Below, in pieces: positions 9,807-19,460 of a DNA stretch of 64,000 nt. Within the stretch, counting starts at the first letter, position 1, and every line of letters begins with the position of its first letter. This DNA is from Bin80 sp965116685. GTDB lineage: Bacteria; Bacteroidota; Rhodothermia; Rhodothermales; Bin80. The notes beneath the pieces were generated by a model. That model did not search any database and was not told the DNA's origin. It worked only from the letters and a program-made list of their open reading frames with translations. The stretch covers positions 3,596,001-3,660,000 of the forward strand of contig OZ220707.1 in the NCBI GenBank assembly GCA_965116685.1, written 5' to 3'. Position numbers and translations under genes: made by a program.

Positions 9807-10164
9807 GAATTGAGTCTTTCAAGGTCCAAGGTCTCTTAAATGGGAAATGGAATTTTGATTGAACCATTCCAACCATAGCCATGAGTCAGGCTGCAACCAG
9901 TTACTCATCCCATAGGTCTCAGCCAGCCCTTGGACCCAGCCCCATTATAATCTATTTGACTGGACGAGTTGTTTTCATTGATATACAGGAATCATGACAT
10001 GGCTTCATCATGTTGGGGCGTCACTAATCAGCAATTCAGATTCCACAACAATCATGATAGGGCAGTTTCCAAGTAATGGCAGAAGGGACTAGGCAGGGCG
10101 AGGTGCAGTTTCAGTCAAGATGAGCGAATGCTGGAGGTCTGAATTCTTCATTGGATAGTGTATC
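9807..10164. other. 358-bp intergenic region upstream of the T9SS repeat protein
   Basis: No gene is seen here. It separates the stop of the ricT-like gene from the start of the Spondin_N/Calx-beta gene, both on the minus strand. It should hold the promoter of the latter and any terminator of the former. I could not pick out a convincing terminator hairpin or promoter by eye. Confidence 0.6.
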
Positions 10165-11172
10165 TCAGTTGTGGCGCTGTTTTGATCGTCCCTTTTTGCG
10201 TGCAGGTTTCCGGTCACGCTGTGGTGGACGCTTCTTTTTAATGAATGTGATTTCCGGGAGATCAAATTCCTCAATCAGATTATTATTGAGGTGTATGCGG
10301 ACTGTACGGGAGAAAATATTCATGCCCAAGACTCGTCCAGGGCCATTGTCGGTATCCACTTTTGCGTTTTTTCGAGGGAATTCCTCAAGTATTTTCATAT
10401 ACTGCTCAAGCTCGTAATTCAGACAGCATTTCAGTTGTCCGCACCGTCCGGTCAATCTTTCGTGCGTGAGGGGGAAGTGCATTTTTTTTGCTGCCGAAGC
10501 GGATACCGGTGGAATTTGTCGCATCCAGGAAGAGCAACAGAGCTCCCGCCCACATACACCAAGGCCACCTATTCGAGCAGATTCTTCACGAGGACTCAAG
10601 CGAAGGAATTCGACACGTGTCTTGAAGCGCCGGCAAAGTTCGCTGATGACCGGCCGCATCGTAACCCGGGTTTGGGAAGTATAGAAGAGGGACAGCCGTT
10701 TTCGATCAAACTGCCATTCTGCATCCACAAGTTTGATCGGGAGTTGTCGTCTCCCGATGGTTGTTTTTGCAGCCAGCAGGGCCTCTTTTTCAGCTTCCTT
10801 GTTCTCCTTGTGAATGCTCCGATCATTTGATGAAGCCAGACGGAGGACCTGACCATAGTTTGGGTTCTGTTTTGCACGAATATGTACTAGCTCGCCAGCG
10901 AGCACAACCTGTCCATAATCCAGGCCCCGCTGTGCAGAAACAATAATGTCATCCCCGGCACAGACAGTTATTTTTCGTCTATTCTGATACACCTTTCTGC
11001 GTCGGCCCTTGAATGCGACTTCAACCAGATCACAATGGTCTCGACCAGAATCCTTGGAGGATGCAGGAAGCCAGTCAAAAATCTGCACGGACGGACAACT
11101 ATCGTTGCAACCGCCGTAGCCGGTTAATGAACTTCCGCTGCAACCGCAGGTACCGTTTGCGCCACAAGCCAT
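10165..11172 (-). CDS. PSP1 / RicT (YaaT)-like protein
   Basis: A 335-residue PSP1-domain protein of the RicT/YaaT family. Two paired-cysteine motifs, GRELCCSSWM and GRCGQLKCCLNYE, match the conserved cysteines that bind an iron-sulfur cluster in Bacillus RicT. The N-terminus is also cysteine-rich (MACGANGTCGCSG). The C-terminus is a basic tail (KKKRPPQRDRKPARKKGRSKQRHN) that could bind nucleic acid. In Bacillus the RicAFT complex affects RNase Y-dependent mRNA maturation; the role in Bacteroidota is unknown. It lies 148 bp downstream of holB on the same strand, the same neighbour order as yaaT after holB in Firmicutes, which supports the family call. Confidence 0.85.
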   Translation of the reverse strand: MACGANGTCGCSGSSLTGYGGCNDSCPSVQIFDWLPASSKDSGRDHCDLVEVAFKGRRRKVYQNRRKITVCAGDDIIVSAQRGLDYGQVVLAGELVHIRAKQNPNYGQVLRLASSNDRSIHKENKEAEKEALLAAKTTIGRRQLPIKLVDAEWQFDRKRLSLFYTSQTRVTMRPVISELCRRFKTRVEFLRLSPREESARIGGLGVCGRELCCSSWMRQIPPVSASAAKKMHFPLTHERLTGRCGQLKCCLNYELEQYMKILEEFPRKNAKVDTDNGPGRVLGMNIFSRTVRIHLNNNLIEEFDLPEITFIKKKRPPQRDRKPARKKGRSKQRHN

Positions 11173-11320
11173 GATGAATTCAATTATTTCAGAAAGGGAC
11201 CCTGCATACTGGACATGAATTTACGCCGTGAACGTAATAACGTTCGAACGATGAGCTTGCAAGAAACCAGACGCCTGGTATCTGGAGAACTGAACTTTGG
11301 GGCGACAAAAGAGAGGATTG

Positions 11321-12490
11321 CTACGAAATTGTATTGAAGCCTGTAAGGGGTTCAAACAGCTTACCACTGTGTGGGCTTCGCATGGCTTTGCCCAAACTCA
11401 GTGATAGGTTTATCAGTAGTAGTGTTGTATTCACGTTCGATTCGCTCAGCAGAAGTGCTTCTTCAATGAGACAAGACATTGCATCCAGGTCGGCACTTTG
11501 AAGGTTCTGGTTGAACTTTGAAATTTCCTGTTTCTGGTCGCGATTTGTGATTGGTGCATCTTCCCCGATCGCCCGGTACAACGCAACATCACGGATCCAA
11601 CTCAAAAGAAGCCGTAGCAAATTCCGGATGCGATCCCGGCTGGACTGACTAATTTCTGCGATGAGATCCGTTTGCTGAACAAACCTTTCTGTGAAGGCCA
11701 AGCGAAGAAATGTTAAAACTCGTTCACGGTCACGTCGGAGTTCTTCGCTCTGAGTCAGCTCTAGAGCACGCAGATAAGAGCCTTGAGACATATTCGCAAC
11801 CAGTTCTGCAAGCTCCATCTCAACCCCCTTACGCTCATATAACGCTCGGGAGATCGTATCCGGCGAGAGGTTTTCAAATGCCACATGTTGGCAGCGTGAT
11901 AGGATCGTTTGCAAGAGTAGATCTTTTCGGGATGTCGTCAGGATAAATAGCGTATCAGGACCAGGCTCTTCAAGAAGTTTCAGGAATGTATTCGCTGCCT
12001 GCTCGCGAATGGTATCTGCGTCGGTGATGATTGCGATGCGATATCTTCCCCTTAGGGGGCGCATCATCATCTTTTGGCGTAAATGCAGGTTGATCCGATC
12101 AACAGAATAAAATGCTTGCTTAAGTTTTCCGGCCGCACCTTTTCCAGATCCCAATGTGGGGGCGCGAACAAAATCTATCGCCGCGTATGGATCTTCGGCC
12201 AGTAATGCAATCCGTTCGCCTACATCCCGGGGCTTGGCATCACTGGGTTCAGGAATCAAAACATGTACATCAGGGTGCTCCAATTGGGCCGCTTGCCTGC
12301 AAGACATGCAGGGTTGGTTCCCGTTGCAGCCTTCACATTGCAATTCTCGTGCAAATGCCAGGGCAACTGCACGCTTTCCGGTCCCCTCCATGCCATGAAA
12401 CAGATATGCATGAGCCACACGCCCGGAATCCACCGAACGTCTTAAGAGCTCAACCACTTTTTCCTGTCCGATAATGCTGTCCCAGTGCAT
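11321..12490 (-). CDS. holB: DNA polymerase III delta' subunit
   Basis: Clamp-loader AAA+ subunit of the replicative polymerase. Motifs in order in the 389-residue protein: SIIGQEKVVELL, a P-loop GMEGTGKR (weak, as usual for delta'), a four-cysteine zinc module CEGCNGNQPCMSC, AAANTFLKLLEEPGPDTLFIL-type Walker B / sensor region, and SRCQ (sensor 1 / SRC motif). The C-terminal part is the helical collar domain. The ATG at 12490 is the only sensible start. It is followed by the ricT-like gene on the same strand and lies 90 bp from the tRNA gene on the opposite strand. Confidence 0.9.
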   Translation of the reverse strand: MHWDSIIGQEKVVELLRRSVDSGRVAHAYLFHGMEGTGKRAVALAFARELQCEGCNGNQPCMSCRQAAQLEHPDVHVLIPEPSDAKPRDVGERIALLAEDPYAAIDFVRAPTLGSGKGAAGKLKQAFYSVDRINLHLRQKMMMRPLRGRYRIAIITDADTIREQAANTFLKLLEEPGPDTLFILTTSRKDLLLQTILSRCQHVAFENLSPDTISRALYERKGVEMELAELVANMSQGSYLRALELTQSEELRRDRERVLTFLRLAFTERFVQQTDLIAEISQSSRDRIRNLLRLLLSWIRDVALYRAIGEDAPITNRDQKQEISKFNQNLQSADLDAMSCLIEEALLLSESNVNTTLLLINLSLSLGKAMRSPHSGKLFEPLTGFNTIS

Positions 12491-12580
12491 GTTATTCGAT
12501 CAAAATCTGCGCTTGTGGTACCAATGCTTCCCTGGGTGGTTGCAACCCGCTTTGGACTATCTCCGTTCAAGCATCTGCCA

Positions 12581-12654
12581 GGCGTGGTAGCTCAGTCGGT
12601 TAGAGCGTGCGACTCATAATCGCAAGGTCGAGAGTTCGAGTCTCTCCCACGCCA
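12581..12654 (+). tRNA. tRNA with CAT anticodon (Ile2 or Met)
   Basis: A full 74-nt cloverleaf: acceptor GGCGTGG pairs with CCACGCC, the D arm is GCTC...GAGC, the anticodon stem TGCGA/TCGCA encloses loop CTCATAA (anticodon CAT at 12615-12617), and the T arm is GAGAG TTCGAGT CTCTC. No CCA is encoded. A CAT anticodon can belong to initiator Met, elongator Met, or Ile2 (where C34 is changed to lysidine by TilS). The 5' GG pairing with CC argues against initiator Met. The anticodon-stem context GCGACTCATAATCGC is close to bacterial tRNA-Ile2, but acceptor pairs 4 and 5 do not match the E. coli TilS determinants, so identity stays open. Confidence 0.95.
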
Positions 12655-12991
12655 CCCTCTCACAGAGCATCGGGGCAATCCAAGTCCCTGTCCGCCGCTC
12701 TTCCAGTGTCACGTAAACCAACAGGATTTAAAAATCCGGTCTTGGTGAGATCATCCCTTGAATCCAGATGTCCACCGATTATGTCTTCATGATCAGAGTA
12801 GTCAGGATTTGGGATAAGATACCCAGGCCGATCTGTTCAATGGGCCCCGACCCAATTCAGTCATGCTCAGCTACACGCGTAGGCAAAACCAGCCCGGACC
12901 CGGTCCGCTACTCACCGCTAGACAGCTTGATGAGTACACGATCACGGAGAAGGATCAACTCTGACGTGATTCAGGGTATATTCCGTCCGTG
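12655..12991. other. 337-bp intergenic region after the tRNA
   Basis: The stretch between the tRNA (plus strand) and the end of the symporter gene (minus strand) has only short overlapping frames without family features. I see no gene and no clear terminator hairpin with a T-tract. Confidence 0.6.
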
Positions 12992-14782
12992 TCAATGGGC
13001 TTTGTCCTGATCAAACGCCCATCTTATATAGAGGGTCGAAGCGGTTGCTACAAGCAGCATCAGAATGCCGGCCCAAGGATTTCCAAGAATCAAATAGCCT
13101 GCCGAAAAAAGACAGGAATAGACCAGAACAACTCCGGCACCCCATTGACGTGCCATAGAAGTAATGGTCGCATCCGGTTCTATATCCGGGTACAGAGCAG
13201 CAATCCGGCGCCAGCCAGGGCCCGCAGGCCGGACCAGAGTATAAAATGCTTTGAGAGTAGACGGATCTGTCGGTTTTGTCAAGAAGGTAACAATAAGCCA
13301 AAGGGCCGTGGTCACCCCCACGACAACAAATAAGTTGGATGGGAAGGGTTCCTGAATTCCGGGAATTGGAACCCCAAACACGGTTAAGAGGACCATCACA
13401 ATCGGAACCAGGGTTGCCACGAGTTCGCTCCATGCATTGATTCGCCACCAGTACCAGCGAAGGATCAGTACCGTGCCGAGTCCGGCAGATGCCGTGATAA
13501 TGAGTGTCCATGCCTGGCTGATGGATTCAAGTTGGGTGGCCACAAGAATACTCAGCAACCCTACAATGAAGGTGAGTGTGCGTGAGATAAAAACATAATG
13601 ACGCTCACTGCGATCAGGTTTTAGGAATCTGCGCCAGAAATCATTCACCAGGTAGGAAACGCCCCAATTCAACTGGGTCGAAATCGTGCTCATGAATGCA
13701 GCCAAAAATGCCGCAAACACAATTCCGAGTACTCCAACCGGCAGTACGTCTCGCATGACCAGGATAAACCCTTCCCGTGAGTGGGTGAGGTCCGGGTAGA
13801 GGACCAGCGAAGCCAGGGCAACGATAATCCATGGCCATGGGCGAATGCAGTAGTGCGCGATAGTGAATAAAAGGGCGGAAAATGTCGCATCCCGCTCGCT
13901 GGCAGTTCCCATCATTCGCTGCGCACTGTACCCACCCCCACCGGGTTCAGAACCTGGATACCAGCTACTCCACCACTGAATTCCAATAAAGGCAACAAAC
14001 GCGGGGATCGACAGCGCAAAAGCGGCTACAGCCCCGGATGCCTCCCCAATCGTGGGGAAGAAGCGAAATGTCTCTGCCGGCAGGTGCGATTTCAGGCCGG
14101 CGATTCCTCCTACTTCGGGGATGCGAAGTACAAATACTGCCATCAGGATCGAGCCAATCATGGCCAATATGAATTGCATTACATCGGTGACTGCCACTCC
14201 CCACAAGCCAGAGATCAGTGCAAAGACGGAAACCAGTACTACAAGTAGACTGACGATTACCAGCGCTGCGCTCATTGTGAGTCCACCGATAGAGATCGTG
14301 GCATGCCCAAAAACGGTCAATTCCGGCCATAGGACATTGATGGCCGTTTCCATTGCGAGTGAGACCCAGCCGATAATAATGATGTTCAGGAGTAGGCCAA
14401 AGTATACCGCCTTGATGCCACGAAGCCAGGCAGCAGCCGGTCCTGTATAGCGAACCTCCACGAATTCAACATCCGTTTGAATTCCGCATCGTCGCCACAG
14501 ACGCGCAAAAAAGAACACCGTCAGCATACCACCAAAGGCAAAATTCCACCAGATCCAGTTGCCGGCAATGCCATTCTCGGCCACAAGTTCGGTTACGGCC
14601 ATCGGTGTGTCTGCCGCAAAAGTGGTTGCAACCATACTGATTCCCGCCAACCACCAGGTCATCCGTCGTCCGCTCAGAAAAAACTCAGAAGTATTCTTCC
14701 CGGCACGTCTCGAATAATACAGGGCAATTCCAACGGCAATCAGGAAATAAAGACCAACAATTGTCCAATCAAGTAGTGTCAT
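12992..14782 (-). CDS. Sodium:solute symporter (SSS family)
   Basis: A 596-residue inner-membrane transporter with about 13-14 hydrophobic helices. The N-terminus has the SSS signature order: helix DWTIVGLYFLIAVGIALYYSRR, then the conserved SEFFLSGRRMTWWLAGISMVATTFAADTP motif that forms part of the sodium/substrate site, then NWIWWNFAFG. Family members couple sodium entry to uptake of sugars, amino acids, nucleosides or carboxylates; the substrate cannot be read from sequence here. It stands alone on the minus strand, 209 bp or more from the nearest same-strand gene candidate. The large C-terminal part with extra helices is common in Bacteroidota SSS proteins. Confidence 0.88.
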   Translation of the reverse strand: MTLLDWTIVGLYFLIAVGIALYYSRRAGKNTSEFFLSGRRMTWWLAGISMVATTFAADTPMAVTELVAENGIAGNWIWWNFAFGGMLTVFFFARLWRRCGIQTDVEFVEVRYTGPAAAWLRGIKAVYFGLLLNIIIIGWVSLAMETAINVLWPELTVFGHATISIGGLTMSAALVIVSLLVVLVSVFALISGLWGVAVTDVMQFILAMIGSILMAVFVLRIPEVGGIAGLKSHLPAETFRFFPTIGEASGAVAAFALSIPAFVAFIGIQWWSSWYPGSEPGGGGYSAQRMMGTASERDATFSALLFTIAHYCIRPWPWIIVALASLVLYPDLTHSREGFILVMRDVLPVGVLGIVFAAFLAAFMSTISTQLNWGVSYLVNDFWRRFLKPDRSERHYVFISRTLTFIVGLLSILVATQLESISQAWTLIITASAGLGTVLILRWYWWRINAWSELVATLVPIVMVLLTVFGVPIPGIQEPFPSNLFVVVGVTTALWLIVTFLTKPTDPSTLKAFYTLVRPAGPGWRRIAALYPDIEPDATITSMARQWGAGVVLVYSCLFSAGYLILGNPWAGILMLLVATASTLYIRWAFDQDKAH

Positions 14783-14809
14783 GTTCGTGATGGCTGCGTG
14801 GAATAGTAA

Positions 14810-15193
14810 TCATGTACCGGATTCGTGGCGCTGAGAGGATTCCTTCGTAAAGTAGGCAAATAGATCGTATCCCCTCGAATAGATATTTTTTTTCCAGTCC
14901 ATGGTGAATGATACGGCCCCATTGCAAATTGCGGACTCGGGTATAAAGAGATCATCTTTGGGAATGAACGTAGAAAGCATGTCAGAAGGGAGATGTCCCT
15001 GCGATCCAGAGCAGAATGATACTATAATCTGAAAAATGTGAGGTCTTAAAATGCACCGCATGATTCCAATGCAGCTTGAGATCGTACCACCATTGATATT
15101 GATAAGGAGTTGATCCTGGATCAACGCCAGGACATCTTTGTCAGAATTGTAGCAAGGATAAAAGGGAAATGATGTTTTTGGTAGTATTTTCAT
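14810..15193 (-). CDS. Possible small hypothetical protein
   Basis: An open frame of 127 codons in the 437-bp gap between the symporter start and parC. From ATG 15193 it encodes MKILPKTSFPFYPCYNSDKD..., with no family, signal peptide or membrane segment that I recognise. A GGAG lies 14 nt upstream, rather far for a ribosome site. The frame extends upstream to an ATG at 15259, inside parC, which is unlikely to be used. No competing frame exists on the other strand. It may equally be chance: the gap also has to hold promoters for the symporter and for parC. Confidence 0.3.
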   Translation of the reverse strand: MKILPKTSFPFYPCYNSDKDVLALIQDQLLININGGTISSCIGIMRCILRPHIFQIIVSFCSGSQGHLPSDMLSTFIPKDDLFIPESAICNGAVSFTMDWKKNIYSRGYDLFAYFTKESSQRHESGT

Positions 15194-15219
15194 GGAATAG
15201 ATCAGATCTCCGCTAGGGA

Positions 15220-17541
15220 ATGGACAATACTGAATCTGCTCCGCTTCATGAACTTGCAAATTCGAGGTATCTGAATTATGCGCTGTCGGTGATTACCAGC
15301 AGAGCACTTCCAGATATTCGAGATGGATTAAAGCCGGTGCAGCGCCGAATCCTGTACGCAATGTTTGCAAGTCTTCGCTTGTATCCCGATGCAAGGTACA
15401 GAAAGAGTGCGACCATCGTCGGGGACACCATGGGGAAGTACCATCCTCACGGGGATAGTGCAATCTATGATGCAATGGCACGGATGGCACAGGCCTTCTC
15501 TCTGCGTGACCCGCTGGTGGATGGACACGGTAACTTTGGATCCGTTGACGGGGATCGGCCCGCCGCAATGCGGTATACGGAGGCAAAATTACGCCCTCTG
15601 GCAATGACCTTTCTGGAAGAACTCCGTCAGAATACCGTTCCATTCAGGCCAAACTTTGACGCAACCTTATCCGAGCCGGTAGTATTGCCTGCAAATGTCC
15701 CGAATCTGCTGGTCAATGGTGCGACCGGCATTGCAGTTGGAATGGCAACCAGTATCCCCCCCCATAACCTCGGTGAAGTTGTGAGTGGTGCCATCTACAT
15801 GGTGGAATCATTACTTCGGCGATCAGAGCATACTTGGCCTGCAAATACAATAAACCGTTTACTGGACCGCCACATTCTTGGACCGGATTTTCCGACTGGT
15901 GGCAGAATGATGAATTCCAAAGAGGAGTTGCATCAGATCTACAAGAAAGGTGAAGGGGCAATTATTTTGAGGGGGACGTACCAGGTTGAACGTAAATCAA
16001 AGGTGGTGATCACCTCTATTCCCTATGCCATCAACAAAAGTGATTTGGTCGAGAAAATTGCAAATCATATCGGAGATGGGCGAGTTCCACAGTTGATGGA
16101 TATCCGGGATGAGTCCACGGATGATATTCGGATTGTGATGGACCTGAAGCGTGGCGCAAATGTGAAGGCAGCCATGGGCTATCTCTACAAGTACACGCCA
16201 TTGGAGTCGAGATTCCATGTCAACCTGACCTGCCTACTCCCAACGAAGAATCCACAGGTTTGTGAGCCAAAGCGGATTAATTTGCAGGAAGCTTTGGAGC
16301 ATTTTCTGCTGTTTCGGCTTGAGGTGGTCACACGAAGATTGCGATATGAGTTGAAGCAGCTTGAAGAGCGGATTCATATCCTGGATGGCTTTGATATGAT
16401 CTTTGATGAATTGGACGAGGCGATCAAGATTATCCGGGCTTCAAAGAATAAGGCAGATGGGGCGCAGCGTTTACGTCACCGGTTCCTACTGTCGGAACCC
16501 CAGGCAAATGCCATCCTCGAAACAAGGCTCTATAAACTCTCACAGCTGGAAATCAATGCAGTACGGGATGAACTCAAAGCCAAGCGGGTACGGGCCAAGG
16601 AGATTCGGGATCTGCTGGCCGATGAGCTTGCACGCTGGAAGTTGGTTCGGAGAGAACTAAAGGAAGTACGGCAGCAGTTTTCCACCGAACGGCGTACGAC
16701 ACTATCTTCGGGGGATGAAGGACTCTATGAGTATTCCGAAGAAGACTTTATTGTGGAGGAGGATACGGTAGTGATCGTAACTCGCGCCGGCTGGATCAAA
16801 AGGCAGCGATCCTATACCGAGATTCAGTCTATTCGTGTTCGAGAAGGAGATGAAGTCGGATGGGTACTGGTCACAGGAACACGCTATACAGTAGTGTTTT
16901 GGACGAATTTTGGGCGGGCATACACGATCCGAGCCAATGATATTGTCAGCACGACGGGACATGGGATCCCGTTGCAGAAGTTATTTGACTTCAAAGACAA
17001 GGAGCGGGTTATTGGTGCGATTCCCTGCGATTCCAGAGTTTTGCGAATGAGCAAATCATTCGAGAAGGAGGACGCTCCTGCTTTAGGGTATATAGTGGCG
17101 CTCACATCCAAGGGGATGGTTCTTCGACAGCAACTACAACTATTTTCTGATGTATCTACACGCAAGGGGAGGCTGTGCATGCGTTTGAGTGAAGGGGATG
17201 AAATTTTTGGCGTGTGGCCGGTTGCCGGGGATGAATTTGTTTGTCTGGTCTCCCAAAAGGGGCATGCAATAATTTTTTCAACAGAAGAGATTCCCTTGAT
17301 TAGTGGGCCAGGGAAAGGCGTTATCGGGATGCGTGTAGCTGCGGAAGACATCCTGATTGGGGCCAATGTGAGTGCCCAGGTACGCGAGGGAGTTGCGGTT
17401 GAAACCCCGCGTGGACGGCAGGAGATTATTCGTCGAACCAAGTACGAGGTCGCCCGCAGAGGCGGCAAAGGGCGCAAAATCATCCAGAGGGGAGAACTGG
17501 TGCCCAGCGCGGTTGAACCCCATGAAATTCGTTTGCCATGA
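15220..17541 (+). CDS. parC: DNA topoisomerase IV subunit A
   Basis: Breakage-reunion subunit of a type IIA topoisomerase, 773 residues. The winged-helix region carries HPHGDSAIYDAMARMAQ (residues about 75-91, the quinolone-determining region) and the catalytic tyrosine Y119 in AAMRYTEAKL. The tower, coiled coil and a C-terminal beta-pinwheel of about 270 residues follow. No glutamine-rich GyrA box was seen in the C-terminal domain, and it is directly coupled to a parE gene, so topoisomerase IV is preferred over gyrase. The stop overlaps the parE start by 4 bp (ATGA), indicating translational coupling. ATG 15220 is chosen because the family-conserved text begins soon after it (LHELANSRYLNYALSVI). 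Confidence 0.92.
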   Translation: MDNTESAPLHELANSRYLNYALSVITSRALPDIRDGLKPVQRRILYAMFASLRLYPDARYRKSATIVGDTMGKYHPHGDSAIYDAMARMAQAFSLRDPLVDGHGNFGSVDGDRPAAMRYTEAKLRPLAMTFLEELRQNTVPFRPNFDATLSEPVVLPANVPNLLVNGATGIAVGMATSIPPHNLGEVVSGAIYMVESLLRRSEHTWPANTINRLLDRHILGPDFPTGGRMMNSKEELHQIYKKGEGAIILRGTYQVERKSKVVITSIPYAINKSDLVEKIANHIGDGRVPQLMDIRDESTDDIRIVMDLKRGANVKAAMGYLYKYTPLESRFHVNLTCLLPTKNPQVCEPKRINLQEALEHFLLFRLEVVTRRLRYELKQLEERIHILDGFDMIFDELDEAIKIIRASKNKADGAQRLRHRFLLSEPQANAILETRLYKLSQLEINAVRDELKAKRVRAKEIRDLLADELARWKLVRRELKEVRQQFSTERRTTLSSGDEGLYEYSEEDFIVEEDTVVIVTRAGWIKRQRSYTEIQSIRVREGDEVGWVLVTGTRYTVVFWTNFGRAYTIRANDIVSTTGHGIPLQKLFDFKDKERVIGAIPCDSRVLRMSKSFEKEDAPALGYIVALTSKGMVLRQQLQLFSDVSTRKGRLCMRLSEGDEIFGVWPVAGDEFVCLVSQKGHAIIFSTEEIPLISGPGKGVIGMRVAAEDILIGANVSAQVREGVAVETPRGRQEIIRRTKYEVARRGGKGRKIIQRGELVPSAVEPHEIRLP

Positions 17542-19460
17542 GTTCATATTCAGGAGCAGATATTATTGTCTTGGAAGGCCTTGAGGCAGTACGTAAGCGT
17601 CCGGGTATGTACATCGGAGGTACAGGTAAGCCAGGGCTTCATCATCTACTCTGGGAGATCGTAGATAATGGCGTAGATGAAGCAGTAAACGGGCATGCGA
17701 ACTGCATTGAAGTCACGCTTCACAAGGATGCAGCGAGTGTAACGGTCCAGGATAATGGGCGTGGAATTCCAGTGGATCCTCATCCAGAGAAGAAAATCCC
17801 TGCCCTGGAAGTCATCCTGACCACTCTGCATTCCGGTGGTAAATTCGAGGGGGATCAGTATGTGACTTCTGGAGGATTGCATGGGGTAGGGGCCTCGGTT
17901 GTGAATGCGCTCTCCAAAGAACTGGTTGCCAGAGTCAAACGTGGAGGAACAACCTATGAGCAACGGTTTCGGCGTGGGCGCCCGGTGAGCAAGTTGGTGG
18001 ACCTGGACAAGCGTACGCGATTAACGGGGACGAGCATCTACTTTGCTCCGGATCCTGAAATTTTCGACTCGGTAACCTTTGATGCGAATCGAATTCGGGC
18101 ACAGCTCGAGATTAAAACCTACTTAAATCAGGGGCTGCGTATCATTTTCAGAGATGAAAATCAGGGGGAAGAGGTTGAGTTTGTACATGATGGAGGCATT
18201 GTTGATTATTTGGGACATTTGATTCAGAGTGATGGAGTATCTCCGGTGCACTCGGACATTTTTTCCATCCAGCAGGATACATTCGAAAACGCTGTACGAT
18301 TGGAGATCGCGCTCCAATGGACAGAGTCAACGCGGGAATGTCTAAAGTCATATGTCAACGGGATCCCCACCAATGACGGTGGTACACACGAACAAGGCTA
18401 TAAAGACGCGGTCAGAACGGCAGTTCGTTCCTGGATGGACACGCATAATGCGATCCCTCGTGGTGTAGAGGTCACCTCCGAAGATATACGTGAAGGACTC
18501 TTTGGGGTCATCAATATGTTCATGTCGGATCCGCAATTTCAAGGGCAGACGAAGGATAAGCTGAATAACCCTTCGGCACGCTCACTGGTGAGCGGAACGG
18601 TTCGCATTGCGCTGGAGCAATTTCTGAATTCCCATCCATCGGCCAGTGATGCCATTGGCGCTCGTGTACTTCAGGCAGCGCGGGCGCGTCAGGCAAGTCG
18701 TGCTGCTGCAAGATCGGTTCGCTCCAAAGCGCGTCAGCGGAGGCGGCTGACGTTACCGGGGAAATTAGCAGACTGCTCGTCCATGGATCCCACGGAGGGA
18801 GAGCTGTTTATAGTGGAAGGAGATTCAGCAGGTGGTTCCGCAAAGCAGGGCAGGGATCGAAAAACACAAGCGGTACTCCCATTACGCGGAAAGGTGTTGA
18901 ACGCAGAGCAGGCAACCCTCCAGAAGCTGCGAAACAACACCGAGTTGTCCAACGTGGTTCAGGCACTTGGTTGCGGAATGGGAGCCAATCTTGAACCCGG
19001 CAAACTGCGTTATCATAAGGTGATTCTACTTATGGATGCAGATTCGGATGGGCATCACATTGCTACACTGATGCTGACATTCTTTTATCGCTATATGCGT
19101 CCACTCATTGATCGTGGGCATATCTATATTGCCGAACCGCCACTCTACAGACTAGATGCGGGAAAGAAGACCTATTGGGCATTGGATGAAGAAGAAAAAA
19201 GTCGGATTGAAAGGCGTCTAAGGCGCAAAAATTCTCGGATCAAGATAGATGTACAACGCTTCAAGGGTCTGGGTGAAATGATGCCAAAGACGTTGAAAGA
19301 AACCACACTGGACCCAGCGCGGCGCCGAATCCTACAGGTTACCATCCCTGAAAAAACCCGTGCAGAAGCTACAATTGCTGGATTAATGGGGCGGGATTCG
19401 TCCGTCCGTTATAATTTCATTATGGAGAATGCCCGGAAGGCGGAAGACTTGGATGTATAG
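17538..19460 (+). CDS. parE: DNA topoisomerase IV subunit B
   Basis: ATPase subunit of topoisomerase IV, 640 residues. GHKL ATPase motifs in order: EIVDNGVDEAVNG, NGRGIPVD and GGLHGVGASVVNALS. The transducer domain follows, then the TOPRIM domain with EGDSAGGSAKQGRDR and LMDADSDGHHI (metal-binding acidic residues), and a C-terminal RFKGLGEM motif. Together with ParC it decatenates daughter chromosomes. The start overlaps the parC stop by 4 bp. The last 41 bp overlap the 3' end of the convergent EamA transporter gene. The order parC-parE is reversed from the commoner parE-parC. Confidence 0.92.
   Translation: MSSYSGADIIVLEGLEAVRKRPGMYIGGTGKPGLHHLLWEIVDNGVDEAVNGHANCIEVTLHKDAASVTVQDNGRGIPVDPHPEKKIPALEVILTTLHSGGKFEGDQYVTSGGLHGVGASVVNALSKELVARVKRGGTTYEQRFRRGRPVSKLVDLDKRTRLTGTSIYFAPDPEIFDSVTFDANRIRAQLEIKTYLNQGLRIIFRDENQGEEVEFVHDGGIVDYLGHLIQSDGVSPVHSDIFSIQQDTFENAVRLEIALQWTESTRECLKSYVNGIPTNDGGTHEQGYKDAVRTAVRSWMDTHNAIPRGVEVTSEDIREGLFGVINMFMSDPQFQGQTKDKLNNPSARSLVSGTVRIALEQFLNSHPSASDAIGARVLQAARARQASRAAARSVRSKARQRRRLTLPGKLADCSSMDPTEGELFIVEGDSAGGSAKQGRDRKTQAVLPLRGKVLNAEQATLQKLRNNTELSNVVQALGCGMGANLEPGKLRYHKVILLMDADSDGHHIATLMLTFFYRYMRPLIDRGHIYIAEPPLYRLDAGKKTYWALDEEEKSRIERRLRRKNSRIKIDVQRFKGLGEMMPKTLKETTLDPARRRILQVTIPEKTRAEATIAGLMGRDSSVRYNFIMENARKAEDLDV

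Noticed and set aside
13011..13511. 166-residue minus-strand frame within the symporter gene
   Set aside because: It is another frame of the symporter coding region with no domain of its own.
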